Source: an uncultured Pedosphaera sp.
Lineage (GTDB): Bacteria; Verrucomicrobiota; Verrucomicrobiia; Limisphaerales; Pedosphaeraceae
Assembly: GCA_903918755.1 (NCBI GenBank)
Contig: CAIXFN010000111.1
Coordinates: 54,580 to 118,579 of the forward strand
Direction of reading: 5' to 3'
Length of the DNA stretch: 64,000 bases
Shown here: piece by piece, positions 1-8,698 of the stretch
Layout: every line of letters begins with the position of its first letter
Position numbering within the stretch: position 1 is the first letter of the stretch
The notes under the pieces: generated by a model
Told to the model about the DNA's origin: nothing
Database searches by the model: none
The model's input: the letters and a program-made list of their open reading frames with translations, nothing else
Made by a program: the position numbers and the translations under genes

Positions 1-837
1 CGGGGCGATTTTGGCGGAGATGTCGTTGTTGAACTTGTACTTGGCCCCGATTTGCCAGGCCAGCAGGAAGACGTCGCTCTGGTTGGACGTGGTGCCCGGA
101 CCGGTGATGGCGGGCGCCGGATTATCCGGATTCGTATCCTGATAAAGGAATTGGCCAAAAGTGCCAAACAATTCGAGGTTTTTGGTAGGACTGTACTTCA
201 GTTTTTCCGCGGCACCTTCCGGGGACAGATCCGAATCCCACGCCATGGAAGTCGTATAGATAGGATTGGGCATGCGACCGAGGGTGATGTCCAGCCACTC
301 GGTGGCGCGCCAACCGGCATAAGCCTGGCCGACATTGATGCCGTCACTGCCGTTGCCGAAGGGACCCACATTGGCGGAGGAGGTCGAGCCACCGCCGGAA
401 GAACTCAATTTTTCATCCCCAAAAGTCACCCACGCGGAGCGGTTATTGGCGGAAGTCTGGAGCCGGAGGCCGTAGTAAAAGTCATCGAAAGCCTCGCCGC
501 GCAGGCCGAAGCGGAGGGAGTAACGGAAGCGTTCCCGGGCATAAGTGTCCTTGCCGGGAGCGGTCTGCGTTTCGCGGTATTCGTAGCGAAAGCGGGCATC
601 CCCGAAAAGTTCGACGTTTTTAAACGCCGAGTTGACCAGGAGAAATTTGGGAGCCCCTTCGGCTTGACCGCCATCTTTGACTTCCGTCTGGACCGCTTTG
701 GCCTCAGTTTCAGTGAGAACACCCTTTTTGATCAGGGCGTTCAAGAGCGGATCACTCGTCTGGGCGGAAGCCGCCCCGACCAGCGTCACCGAGGCAAGAG
801 CCCCAGCCACGAGCGCCATTTTTTGATGATAGTTCAT
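1..837 (-). CDS. Putative outer-membrane porin, 3' end beyond window
   Basis: Reading the minus strand from the ATG at 837 gives 279 codons with no stop before the window edge, so the C-terminus is missing. The first ~25 residues are a signal peptide ending near AASAQ. A short helical stretch follows (LLNALIKKGVLTETEAKAV), typical of the periplasmic N-terminus of putative porins (Porin_5-type). After it come alternating aromatic/charged beta-strand-like segments such as ARFRYEYRE and YSLRFGLRG. The family forms outer-membrane beta-barrels for solute uptake; the substrate cannot be read. No clear Shine-Dalgarno precedes the start. A plus-strand ORF covering the same bases is an antisense shadow. 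Confidence 0.75.
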   Translation of the reverse strand, partial: MNYHQKMALVAGALASVTLVGAASAQTSDPLLNALIKKGVLTETEAKAVQTEVKDGGQAEGAPKFLLVNSAFKNVELFGDARFRYEYRETQTAPGKDTYARERFRYSLRFGLRGEAFDDFYYGLRLQTSANNRSAWVTFGDEKLSSSGGGSTSSANVGPFGNGSDGINVGQAYAGWRATEWLDITLGRMPNPIYTTSMAWDSDLSPEGAAEKLKYSPTKNLELFGTFGQFLYQDTNPDNPAPAITGPGTTSNQSDVFLLAWQIGAKYKFNNDISAKIAP

Positions 838-1303
838 TCGTTTGAGTTGGTTGGTTGTTTAGCCGGTGACACGTTATGGCACAATTATGACAAACGTGCA
901 GCAGCAATGTTACGATTGTGTGACGGACCAACCCACTTCGTGGAAGCGCGGGCCAGGCGGTGTTGCTGGCGCAATTTCATCAAATAGTAGCCGGGCAGCG
1001 CCGTGCCGCCGTGCCGCTCCTGCAATTGCTTATGGCGATGACCCAGGGGCAATTCGGAATGAGCGGGAGTCCAACCGGCGAACAAATCGCCCGCGGGCAC
1101 TTCCCGAACGGCACCTGTGAATGATTGCTTCATCTTTTTCACCGCGTCTCGGGCGGTGACCCAACCAAACCTGCCCCGAAGGGATGGCAAATAGATGTCA
1201 GTTGCGTGACGATTGGGAAACAGCGCGTTGGGGCGGGAGTCCTAAATCGCGGGGTGGAAAATGGCTCGCCGACAGCGTCGAGCGGGCATTAAAATGCCAG
1301 CGT
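838..1303. other. Gap between porin and aminotransferase
   Basis: About 465 bases separate the divergent porin and aminotransferase starts. The only candidate gene is the small minus-strand ORF listed separately. The aminotransferase frame stays open upstream to 1184, but that extension reads like non-coding translation and matches no family N-terminus. I see no tRNA, clear hairpin terminator or mobile element here. Promoters for both flanking genes presumably lie in it. Confidence 0.5.
885..1133 (-). CDS. Possible small hypothetical protein
   Basis: An 82-residue frame begins MKQSFTGAVREV and is basic, rich in His, Arg and Gln, with no signal peptide or membrane segment. I do not recognise a family. 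The frame stays open another 19 codons upstream to an ATG at 1190. It lies upstream of the porin on the same strand, 47 bases from the porin start. The residue composition looks more protein-like than most shadow frames, but no motif supports it, so it may not be a gene. Confidence 0.3.
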   Translation of the reverse strand: MKQSFTGAVREVPAGDLFAGWTPAHSELPLGHRHKQLQERHGGTALPGYYLMKLRQQHRLARASTKWVGPSHNRNIAAARLS

Positions 1304-2650
1304 ATGGACAGAACCAAACCCACTTTACCGCCGTTTGTCGGGCAACCCCGGCGGTACGAAGGTCCTTCGGCGGCAGAGGTCCTGCGACTGCGGCAGGAAT
1401 ACCTCAGCCCGGCCCTGTTCCTGTACTACAAAAAGCCGGTGATGTTTGTGGAGGGAAAGGGGCAATACCTTTTTGATGAAACCGGACGGCGTTATCTGGA
1501 CGGATTGGGGGGGATTGTCACGGTCAGCGTGGGGCACTGTCATCCGCACGTGGTGGCGGCGGTAAACCGGCAGAATGAAATCCTGCAGCATTCCACCACG
1601 ATCTACCTGCACCCCAATATTGCCGAATACGGGCAGGCGCTGGCGGCGAAAATGCCAGGGGAATTGAAGGTTTGTTATTTTGTGAATTCCGGCTCGGAGG
1701 CCAATGATCTGGCGCTGCTGATGGCCCGGGCGTACACGGGCAACTATGATGTGATCGCGCTGCGGAATTCGTATCACGGCGGCGGAGCGGCGACGATGGC
1801 GGTGACTTCGCATCACACGTGGAAGTTCAACGTGCCGCATAGCTTTGGGGTGCACCACGCCCTGGCACCCGACCCATATCGCGGCCCGTGGGGGCGCACC
1901 GATCCCGCTGCGGGACGGAAGTACGGGGCGGAGGTGCAGGAGTTGATTCAGATGGGGACCTCCGGAAGGGTGGCGGGGTACATTGCGGAATCGATTCAAG
2001 GGGTTGGCGGCGTAGTGGTATTTCCGGACGGCTATTTGAAAGAGGCGTACGGGCATGTGCGGGCGGCGGGCGGATTGTGCATCGCGGATGAAGTCCAGAC
2101 GGGCTTTGGGCGCACGGGCAGCCATTTTTGGGGTTTTGAAGGCCAGGGCGTCACGCCGGACATCGTGACCATGGCCAAGGGCATTGGGAATGGCTGTCCG
2201 CTGGCGGCAGTGGTGACCACTCCCAAGATTGCCGCCACGCTGGCCCAACGCCTGCATTTCAACACGTTTGGCGGCAACCCAGTCGTGTGCGCCCAGGGCA
2301 AGGCGGTTCTGGAAGTCATCGAGCGCGAACAATTGCAGGCCAACGCCGCGCGGGTGGGAGCTCACCTGCTGGCGGGACTCACCGGTTTGCAGGCCAAACA
2401 CAGTCTCATCGGGGATGTCCGGGGCCGGGGACTACTGTTGGGAGTGGAACTGGTGCGGGACCGGGCGACCAAGGAACCGGCCCGCACGGAATGTGCCCAA
2501 GTGCTGGAAACCTGCAAAGACCTCGGATTGGTACTCGGCAAAGGAGGATTGAACGGGAGCGTCATCCGGATTGCTCCGCCCATGTGCCTCACCCTGGCGG
2601 ACGCGGATTTTCTGCTGGCGGTCCTCGATCACGCCTTCACAAGTCTGTGA
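1304..2650 (+). CDS. Class III PLP-dependent aminotransferase (AGXT2-like)
   Basis: A 448-residue fold-type I, class III aminotransferase in the cytoplasm, moving an amino group between an omega- or alpha-amino donor and a keto acid. Visible family marks are the N-terminal substrate region LFLYYKKPVMFVEGKG, the Gly-rich FVNSGSEAND cofactor-phosphate loop, the DEVQTGFGRTG motif whose Asp pairs with the pyridine nitrogen, and MAKGIGNG with the Schiff-base lysine. The pattern resembles alanine-glyoxylate aminotransferase 2 and related enzymes; the exact substrate is not readable. The frame is open upstream to 1184, but the ATG at 1304 gives the family's usual length and N-terminus. Confidence 0.85.
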   Translation: MDRTKPTLPPFVGQPRRYEGPSAAEVLRLRQEYLSPALFLYYKKPVMFVEGKGQYLFDETGRRYLDGLGGIVTVSVGHCHPHVVAAVNRQNEILQHSTTIYLHPNIAEYGQALAAKMPGELKVCYFVNSGSEANDLALLMARAYTGNYDVIALRNSYHGGGAATMAVTSHHTWKFNVPHSFGVHHALAPDPYRGPWGRTDPAAGRKYGAEVQELIQMGTSGRVAGYIAESIQGVGGVVVFPDGYLKEAYGHVRAAGGLCIADEVQTGFGRTGSHFWGFEGQGVTPDIVTMAKGIGNGCPLAAVVTTPKIAATLAQRLHFNTFGGNPVVCAQGKAVLEVIEREQLQANAARVGAHLLAGLTGLQAKHSLIGDVRGRGLLLGVELVRDRATKEPARTECAQVLETCKDLGLVLGKGGLNGSVIRIAPPMCLTLADADFLLAVLDHAFTSL

Positions 2651-2685
2651 TATCGAAAAACCTCCGTTCGGCTTAAGGTGAGAGC

Positions 2686-3156
2686 ATGGCGTTGGTGCGT
2701 ATATTGGTGGATGGCTACAGTCTCCTGCACAAGTGGCCGGAACTGGCACCCGGGAAGGCGCGGTTCTCGGCGGCGGCGCGGGATGAACTGGTGCAGAAGC
2801 TGACGCTTTACCGCGATGCCGTGGGCACGCCCCTGACCATCGTATTCGATGGGGCGAATCAGGATATCCGGCTGTCCACCGTCGATTCCACGCCCCAAGT
2901 CGAAATCCTCTATTCGCGGGCCGGCCAGACGGCGGATCAGATCATCGAACGGGTCGCCCACCGGATGGCTCCATATGGGGAAATACTGGCAGTGACAGAC
3001 GACTTTGCGGAACGGGACACGGTCATTGCGATGGGCGGACTCGCGTCCAGTTGTTACAATTTCATCCAAACAGTTGAGGATGCCCTGGGCGGGGTGGCCG
3101 AGGATGTCACCGAATATAATCGGCGGGAGCGGATGCGGTTCCAGCGGCCGCCGTGA
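2686..3156 (+). CDS. YacP-like NYN-domain ribonuclease
   Basis: A 156-residue protein with the NYN (PIN-like) fold of the YacP/Rae1 family (DUF901). It begins ILVDGYSLLHKWP with the first catalytic Asp, followed by IVFDGANQD and, later, LAVTDDFAERD, which supply the remaining acidic metal ligands expected of this nuclease superfamily. In Bacillus the homologue Rae1 cleaves mRNA at the ribosome; whether that holds here is inference. It starts 35 bases after the aminotransferase and its stop lies one base from the stop of the convergent hydrolase gene. Confidence 0.8.
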   Translation: MALVRILVDGYSLLHKWPELAPGKARFSAAARDELVQKLTLYRDAVGTPLTIVFDGANQDIRLSTVDSTPQVEILYSRAGQTADQIIERVAHRMAPYGEILAVTDDFAERDTVIAMGGLASSCYNFIQTVEDALGGVAEDVTEYNRRERMRFQRPP

Positions 3157-3157
3157 C

Positions 3158-5155
3158 TCAATCCAGCGGGGAATAACGCCACTGCTCGTCGAAAAATCCG
3201 GCGTCCACGACGCCGTCGGTCCCATCCATGCGCAGGACGGCGTAATCCGGCAATTTGGGGATCTGCAGGGCATTGCTGGTGGACGCTTCATCGGCAAAGG
3301 TGAAACCGCTGTTCACGACGACATATTTTTCCGGATTCAACGGATTGGGGAAGATGAAGACCGGGGCATTGGTGGTCGGGGAGTAGGTCTTCAAACCGAT
3401 CTGGATTCGTTTGGCGTCCCACTGAACGGGCAAGCGCGCGGCGATTTTCCCAAGGACTTCATTACTGCGGGGATCGCCCCACAAAATGAGATTATTGCCG
3501 GCGATATCAGCTTCGGTGACCTCGAAATCGAACTTCACCCGGGGCTCGCCGCGGAATTGTTTGCGCCAGTCATTGCGGGCCTCGCGCAGCCGGGCCTCGG
3601 TCCAAGCCTCGGTCCGGGCGGACAAGGGCTTTCCGCTTGCCCGCACAAAGATGAACGAATCCATGAACGCATCATCAATGGGTCCCTGCAGGCCATGGCG
3701 TTTGTGCAATTCCCCCGGGAAGGACATGGTGACGGGCGTCCAGGTCGCGGATAAGCGCTCAAAATGCACCGTCCAAGAACGGTCGGCCGCGACCGCGGGA
3801 CCGGTTATTTCCTGGCCATCCAGCGTGATCAAGGGCGTGGAACCGACGGGAAACGGACACAGCCCGGCCGGCATCGACAAGGTAAGGGCGGTCACATTGG
3901 TGGTCGTGACCTGAACCTGATTCGTGGACGCAATTGCCGCTTCCACCCGGGCGCGTTGCCAGTGTTGCTCCAGACCATCGACCGTCACCCAGGCCTGTTG
4001 ATTGTAGCGGAGGGTCCAGGTGGTGAAGCGCACTTTGCGGGGCAGTGGATCGCGGCCTTTGGTAGCCAGTTCATCCACGAGCCGGGCCACTTCGATCTTG
4101 GCTTTGGGCTCAAATTTGTGGCCGGTTTCCGGTCCGATGATATGCGTCAGATTGAGTCCCTCGAGCGCCATGGAGCGGTTCATGAGGTCGGCAGCTTGTT
4201 TCTGCGGATCAATTTCCCCGCTGTACGCCACCACCGGGCAGTTGAACAAGTTGGCCGCATAGTCGGTCATGTCATACAAGTGCCACAGCCGTTGCTGATA
4301 CCATGGGGGCGTGGATTCCCGGGGGCGTTGATAAAGCTTTTGAAAGATGGCCGTATCGACAAATCCCGCGCCAGGGGAGGCCACGGCCCAGCGACTGGCG
4401 TAATGGCCGGCCAGGTGCCAGGTCACGGCCCCGCCCATCGAAAAGCCGCGCACGCTGATCCGGTTTTCATCAATCTGGTAATGCGTCCGGGCATTTTGCA
4501 GCGCTTCAAACGTATCCACTTCACCCGCAAATTTGTTGGCGTTGCAATACCGCCCGTACGGATGCAGCACCAGCGTGTCCGCCGGGGCGAATTCTCCGGA
4601 ATTTTTCTCCCGGTCATTGAGGAAAGCCAGTTCGCTCAGGTTCACTCCGCGGCCGTGGAACCAGAAATCGAGCCGGTAGGGCTGGGCGGACTTGGGGTCG
4701 TAGGTGGCCGGCACCACCATGCCATAGGGTTGAACGGAGCCGTCGAGTTGGGAAACATAACCGCGCACGACCAGGCCGGTGGCGGTGTTCCACGGGGCGC
4801 GGCCTTGGGCCAGGGCCAGGGCGCGCTCGTGTCCCTCGGCGAGCAAACGGCGGGCTTCGTTGAAATCATTCGTGCGGTAAAAAATGTCATCCTCGAGGGC
4901 ATAACGGACGGCATTGTAATAGATCTGAACGTCAGGGAGCAGTGGCTGCGCGGCGGGTTTGGCTTGCAGGGAGGCGATTTCGGCGCCGAGCCGGGCTACT
5001 CCGGCGGTCAATTCCGCCTTGATGGCGGCAGGCACCGCGATGCCCGGGGGTGGCATGGGGGGCAAGACCTTGCGGGTCATTGGGGTATCCGCGCCAAAAG
5101 AAGTGGTGACACCCTGGAGGAGGGCAACAACGAGAATGGTTCGCAACGCTTGCAT
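3158..5155 (-). CDS. Secreted alpha/beta hydrolase (prolyl-oligopeptidase-like)
   Basis: A 665-residue exported protein. The ATG at 5155 is preceded by a good Shine-Dalgarno (GGGAGG) and opens a signal peptide (MQALRTILVVALLQG); the longer upstream frame is discarded. Residues ~170-390 form an alpha/beta hydrolase core with the oxyanion region FWFHGRG, the nucleophile elbow GFSMGG and a plausible acid/His pair (SGEID and GHKF). The C-terminal ~270 residues are beta-rich and unassigned. Family members are periplasmic esterases or peptidases; the substrate is unknown. It is divergent from the toxin-antitoxin pair. Confidence 0.75.
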   Translation of the reverse strand: MQALRTILVVALLQGVTTSFGADTPMTRKVLPPMPPPGIAVPAAIKAELTAGVARLGAEIASLQAKPAAQPLLPDVQIYYNAVRYALEDDIFYRTNDFNEARRLLAEGHERALALAQGRAPWNTATGLVVRGYVSQLDGSVQPYGMVVPATYDPKSAQPYRLDFWFHGRGVNLSELAFLNDREKNSGEFAPADTLVLHPYGRYCNANKFAGEVDTFEALQNARTHYQIDENRISVRGFSMGGAVTWHLAGHYASRWAVASPGAGFVDTAIFQKLYQRPRESTPPWYQQRLWHLYDMTDYAANLFNCPVVAYSGEIDPQKQAADLMNRSMALEGLNLTHIIGPETGHKFEPKAKIEVARLVDELATKGRDPLPRKVRFTTWTLRYNQQAWVTVDGLEQHWQRARVEAAIASTNQVQVTTTNVTALTLSMPAGLCPFPVGSTPLITLDGQEITGPAVAADRSWTVHFERLSATWTPVTMSFPGELHKRHGLQGPIDDAFMDSFIFVRASGKPLSARTEAWTEARLREARNDWRKQFRGEPRVKFDFEVTEADIAGNNLILWGDPRSNEVLGKIAARLPVQWDAKRIQIGLKTYSPTTNAPVFIFPNPLNPEKYVVVNSGFTFADEASTSNALQIPKLPDYAVLRMDGTDGVVDAGFFDEQWRYSPLD

Positions 5156-5242
5156 AGGACCCTCCCTTTTTACGCGGGCGGGAGGGTAATCAAAAGTAAA
5201 ATCGCGGCGACAAACGGGGACTGCGCCGGCGGAGCAACGAGA

Positions 5243-5271
5243 TTGACAAACCGGTGCCACAATGGCACCAT
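5243..5271 (+). promoter_or_regulatory. Candidate promoter and operator of the TA operon
   Basis: A perfect -35-like TTGACA at 5243-5248 is followed, 17 bases on, by a weak -10-like CACCAT at 5266-5271. Between and overlapping them is a perfect 7-base inverted repeat, GGTGCCA-CAA-TGGCACC, at 5253-5269, ending eight bases before the antitoxin ATG. A dyad in this place is what an autoregulating ribbon-helix-helix antitoxin would bind; that role is inferred. Confidence 0.55.
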
Positions 5272-5277
5272 CCTGGA

Positions 5278-5562
5278 ATGAAAAAGATAATTTCAGAGCC
5301 GCGCACGCGGATCACGGCTCGTGTATCTGACGGCGTGCGGGACACATTGGAACAGGCGGCGGAGCTTTTGGGCGCCACGGTCAATCAGTTCGTCGTGCAG
5401 ACCGCTTATCTGGAAGCACAGCGCGTGATTGAGCGGGAGTCGATCATTCGCCTTTCGCAAAAAGACGCGCAGAAGGTGCTTGCCCTGTTGGACAAACCAC
5501 CCAAACCCAACCAGCGTCTCCAGGATGCGGTAAAAACATTTAAAGCCACAGTGCGTGCGTAA
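5278..5562 (+). CDS. TacA-like antitoxin (DUF1778)
   Basis: A 94-residue antitoxin of the DUF1778/TacA family. The N-terminal part (RITARVSDGVRDTLEQAA) is a ribbon-helix-helix DNA-binding domain and the C-terminal helix (DAQKVLALLDKPPKPN) matches the toxin-wrapping segment of the family. In the Salmonella TacAT system the antitoxin neutralises a GNAT toxin that acetylates aminoacyl-tRNA and also represses its own operon. The ATG at 5278 is chosen over an in-frame upstream ATG at 5254, which lies inside the operator-like dyad. The gene overlaps the toxin gene by eight bases. Confidence 0.85.
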   Translation: MKKIISEPRTRITARVSDGVRDTLEQAAELLGATVNQFVVQTAYLEAQRVIERESIIRLSQKDAQKVLALLDKPPKPNQRLQDAVKTFKATVRA

Positions 5563-6067
5563 AATTGAACTGCTGGCGAAGATTCACGACCGGGAAGGAT
5601 TCGACTGCGGGAGTGAGCTGCTCAATTTGTTTCTCAAACAAACCGCCCGGCAACACGCGGATAGAGGAATTTCTCGCACCTTTGTGTTAGTGGATGAGGA
5701 GAATGCCACACCGCAACCCATTCTCGGCTTTTTCTCGCTCAATCTCTGCCAAATAAAATCAGAAGTGCTTGCGCCGGAAGAAGCAAGAAGGCTGCCACGA
5801 GACGTGTCCGGGGTCCGGTTGGGCCGGTTGGCGGTTGCCAAATCTTGCCAGTGTCAAGGCATAGGGAAAACTCTGCTGGTGGCGGCAATGGAGAAGTTTG
5901 TCGAGATTTACAACACGGCGGGTGGAATTGGTCTTTTCGTGGACGCGAAAGACCAGTACGCGAAGCGCTACTACGAGCAGTTTGGGTTCGTCCCCCTTCC
6001 CGCCAATGAATTCGAATTATTCCTGCCGTTAAGCACGATTCAGGAGGCGTTGACTTCATCCTCCTGA
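5555..6067 (+). CDS. TacT-like GNAT toxin
   Basis: A 170-residue GNAT acetyltransferase of the TacT toxin type. The acetyl-CoA-binding segment is visible as VRLGRLAVAKSCQCQGIGKT, and the family ending YYEQFGFVP follows near residue 150. Known relatives acetylate the amino group of charged tRNAs and halt translation. It starts with GTG inside the last codons of the antitoxin, so translation is probably coupled, the usual arrangement for this toxin class. No frameshift or missing catalytic segment is seen, so it looks intact. Confidence 0.85.
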   Translation: MRKIELLAKIHDREGFDCGSELLNLFLKQTARQHADRGISRTFVLVDEENATPQPILGFFSLNLCQIKSEVLAPEEARRLPRDVSGVRLGRLAVAKSCQCQGIGKTLLVAAMEKFVEIYNTAGGIGLFVDAKDQYAKRYYEQFGFVPLPANEFELFLPLSTIQEALTSSS

Positions 6068-6521
6068 ATCACTTTGTCCTTGTGGACGGCGGCAAATAAT
6101 GGGGCGGGCTTTTTTTGGTTTAATCCCGGGGCAGGGAACTTTCGGGCACGGCGCAGCACTCACGCGCAACAATGCATGGCCTGGAAGGTCTGGTTGAAAG
6201 AATTTAATCACACCCACGGAGGTTACACCCCTGCAACGCTGTCCCCAATCGTGTCCCCAGTACTGGTGACTGGTGGGAAATGGGGGCTGAGGTAAGCTGT
6301 TCTTGTTGACAGTGCAAAATGCAGTGTTTCGCGTGTGTCTGATGGCGTATGTCTGCGGCGCCGCACCGGTTAACCAAAGAATTTAAAAGCTTTGTTCTCA
6401 TTTCAATCAGGCCGGACGAAAGTCCGGCCTTGTTGTTTTTCACTCCTCGTCGGCAGCCTTTCCGGCGGTTTTTGTTTGTCTTCGTCGAGCGGTTTCCCGC
6501 ATAACGTCTCCGCTTTTAACC
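6068..6521. other. Gene-poor stretch after the TA operon
   Basis: Some 450 bases without a supportable protein gene; short frames on both strands have no family features. It holds an 11-base direct repeat (AAAGAATTTAA at 6197-6207 and 6376-6386), a reiterated GTCCCC block near 6241-6258, a TTGACA at 6306-6311 without a good -10, and a strong plus-strand terminator at 6410-6441. It could hold a long 3' untranslated region, a small RNA, or remnants of an insertion that brought in the TA pair. Confidence 0.5.
6410..6441 (+). terminator. Rho-independent terminator
   Basis: An 8-base perfect stem (GGCCGGAC / GTCCGGCC) closed by a GAAA tetraloop is followed by TTGTTGTTTTT. It faces the plus strand. 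The nearest plus-strand gene upstream ends about 340 bases earlier, so it terminates either the TA mRNA after a long 3' end or an unannotated small RNA. Confidence 0.85.
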
Positions 6522-7649
6522 ATGCGCTTTCTGATGCTGAATTGGCGGGACCCGAAAAACCCGCTCGCCGGCGGGGCGGAAAGGGTCACTCTGGCCTATT
6601 TGGCCGGATTGGCCCGGCGCGGCCATGAGGTGTTCTGGTTCGCCTTCGACTTTCCGGGCGCGTTGCCGGAGGAGACGGTGGAGGGGGTGCGCATCGTCCG
6701 GGGCGGCGGGGTGGGCACAGCCATCGTCAAGGCGATCCAATGGTATCGCCGCCAACCACGGTTCGACCTGGTGATGGACCAGCATCACGGTCTGCCGTGG
6801 TATGCGCCCTGGTGGGCCCGCACCAACACCGTCGCCTATATCCACGAAGTGTTGGGGCCGATCTGGCATGCATTTTATTCGCCACCAGTGGCCGTGATCG
6901 GCCGGTGGCAGGAGCGCTGGACCCATTGGCTTTACCGCCGGGTGCCTTTTTGGACCGCCAGTGATTGCACGAAGGGAATCCTGCACGCGCATGGGGTGCG
7001 GCAGGTTCAGATCATTCGCTACGGCGTCTATACGGTGCCCCTGCCCGCGCTGGATCCCAAGCCGTTGCGGCTACCATTGCGCCTGATTGTGGTTTCGCGC
7101 CTGGCCCCCAACAAACGAATTGATCACGCGGTCCGATTGGTGAAATGCCTGACCGACCTGGGCATTGACACCCGGCTCACCATCGTGGGCACCGGGGAGG
7201 AAGAACCCCGGCTGCGCCAACTGACCGAGGAACTGAAACTCACGGATCGGATCGTTTTCACCGGCGGGCTCGGCGAGGAGGAAAAGGATGCCCGGCTACG
7301 CGAGGCGCATTTCCTGGTGCACAATTCCATCCGGGAGGGCTGGGGCCTGAATGTCATCGAAGCCAATGCCATGGGTACACCCGGGTTGGTGTATCCGGTG
7401 GAGGGACTTATCGAATCCACGCTGCATGACCAGACGGGGATTGTGGCCGACAAGGAAACGCCGGAATCCATGGCGGCGGCGGCGGCGGCGATTTTGAAAG
7501 CGCCGGCCAATTATGCCACCTACCGCGTGCAGGCGTGGGAACGCGCCAAGACGCTGCATTGGAATTACATCATTCCGCAGGCGTGCGACTGGCTGGAAGC
7601 GCGCGCCCGGGGTGAGGCCCAAACCACGCCGGCGGGGACGCGGCCATGA
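6522..7649 (+). CDS. Glycosyltransferase family 4
   Basis: A 375-residue cytoplasmic GT-B retaining glycosyltransferase. The acceptor-side N-domain opens with NPLAGGAERVTLAYL, a typical GT4 start. The donor-side domain has VVSRLAPNKRIDHAV and the EX7E motif in IREGWGLNVIEANAMGTP. Such enzymes add sugars to lipid-linked or surface polysaccharide precursors using nucleotide sugars; donor and acceptor are not readable. It overlaps the next glycosyltransferase gene by four bases (ATGA), so the two are translationally coupled and probably act on the same glycan. Confidence 0.88.
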   Translation: MRFLMLNWRDPKNPLAGGAERVTLAYLAGLARRGHEVFWFAFDFPGALPEETVEGVRIVRGGGVGTAIVKAIQWYRRQPRFDLVMDQHHGLPWYAPWWARTNTVAYIHEVLGPIWHAFYSPPVAVIGRWQERWTHWLYRRVPFWTASDCTKGILHAHGVRQVQIIRYGVYTVPLPALDPKPLRLPLRLIVVSRLAPNKRIDHAVRLVKCLTDLGIDTRLTIVGTGEEEPRLRQLTEELKLTDRIVFTGGLGEEEKDARLREAHFLVHNSIREGWGLNVIEANAMGTPGLVYPVEGLIESTLHDQTGIVADKETPESMAAAAAAILKAPANYATYRVQAWERAKTLHWNYIIPQACDWLEARARGEAQTTPAGTRP

Positions 7650-8689
7650 CCCCGCTGATTTCCGTGGTTATTTTGAACTACAATGGCGCCCGCTGGCTGG
7701 AGCGGTGCCTGGCGTCGCTCCAAAACCAGACGATTTTCGACCGCATCGAGGTTATTCTGGCGGACAATCTTTCCACGGACGGTTCCGACCGCATTTCCGA
7801 GGAACTCATGCGCGGGTGGACCAACGGGTGGTTCGTGCAAAACGGCAAGAACTATGGTTTTTGCGAAGGCAACAACCGGGGCGCCCGGGGGGCGACGGGC
7901 AAATACCTGTTCTTCCTGAACAACGACACCTGGTTGGAACCGAACTGTCTGGAAGAATTGCTGGCCGGCACCGAACAAAACGACGCGGCGGTCGCCACGC
8001 CCCTGGTGTTGAATTACGACAGCGACACCTTTCAATCGCTCGGCGCCGCGGGCTTTGACATTTTCGGACTCGTGACGGCCCGCCTGCCCCACACCGAGGT
8101 GCGGGAAGTGTTCATGCCCGAGGGCTGCTCCTACCTGATCCGGCGGGAGCTATTTGATACCATCGGCAAATTTGATGCGGAGCTCTTCATGTTTGCCGAC
8201 GAACTGGATGTTTCGTGGCGCGTCTGGCTTTCGGGAAACAAAGCGGTGGCCGTGCCCGCGGCGCGGCTGCACCACCGCGGCGCGGCGAATGTAAATCCCA
8301 AGGGGGAGGCGGCGGTGGTGGAATTCCGCACCAGCGACACCAAACGTTTTTACGCCAACCGGAATGCCCTGCTGGTCTTGCTCAAAAACGCGCAAAACCT
8401 CCTTTTGCTGCTGGTTCCCCTGCAAATCTTGATGCTGGCGGCGGAATCCATGGTGGGGGCGGTGCTTTTGCGTCGCTGGAGTTTTGTCCGGGAAACCTTC
8501 CTGGCGGCACTGGCGGACTGCTGGCGGTTGCGGGGGCACATTCGCGCCGAGCGACGGCGGGTGCGCACTTTCCGGCGCCACGGCGATTGGTGGATGCTCC
8601 GGTTTTTGAACTGGCGTCTGAACCGGTTGGAGGAAGTGCGCCGGCTCTGGCAATTCGGCCTGCCCAAAGTGGACGCGAAGAAACGTTGA
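7646..8689 (+). CDS. Glycosyltransferase family 2 (WbbL-like)
   Basis: A 347-residue GT-A inverting glycosyltransferase resembling rhamnosyl/galactofuranosyl transferases. SVVILNYNGARWLERCL opens the nucleotide-binding fold, ADNLSTDGSD is the conserved DNxSxDGS motif, and FLNNDTW is the DxD-equivalent metal site. Residues ~245-275 are a hydrophobic helix or hairpin (LLLLLVPLQILMLA), so the protein probably sits on the inner membrane face. The basic C-terminus (HIRAERRRVRTFRRHGDW) suits that location. It is coupled to the GT4 gene by an ATGA overlap and converges on an RmlD-like gene, consistent with a deoxysugar-containing surface glycan. Confidence 0.87.
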   Translation: MTPLISVVILNYNGARWLERCLASLQNQTIFDRIEVILADNLSTDGSDRISEELMRGWTNGWFVQNGKNYGFCEGNNRGARGATGKYLFFLNNDTWLEPNCLEELLAGTEQNDAAVATPLVLNYDSDTFQSLGAAGFDIFGLVTARLPHTEVREVFMPEGCSYLIRRELFDTIGKFDAELFMFADELDVSWRVWLSGNKAVAVPAARLHHRGAANVNPKGEAAVVEFRTSDTKRFYANRNALLVLLKNAQNLLLLLVPLQILMLAAESMVGAVLLRRWSFVRETFLAALADCWRLRGHIRAERRRVRTFRRHGDWWMLRFLNWRLNRLEEVRRLWQFGLPKVDAKKR

Positions 8690-8698
8690 CCGGACGGT

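Noticed and set aside
52..987. 311-residue plus-strand ORF at the left edge
   Set aside because: It is antisense to the porin reading frame, which has a signal peptide and porin-like strands.
6074..6295. 73-residue plus-strand ORF after the toxin gene
   Set aside because: No family features, mixed composition and no ribosome site; probably chance.
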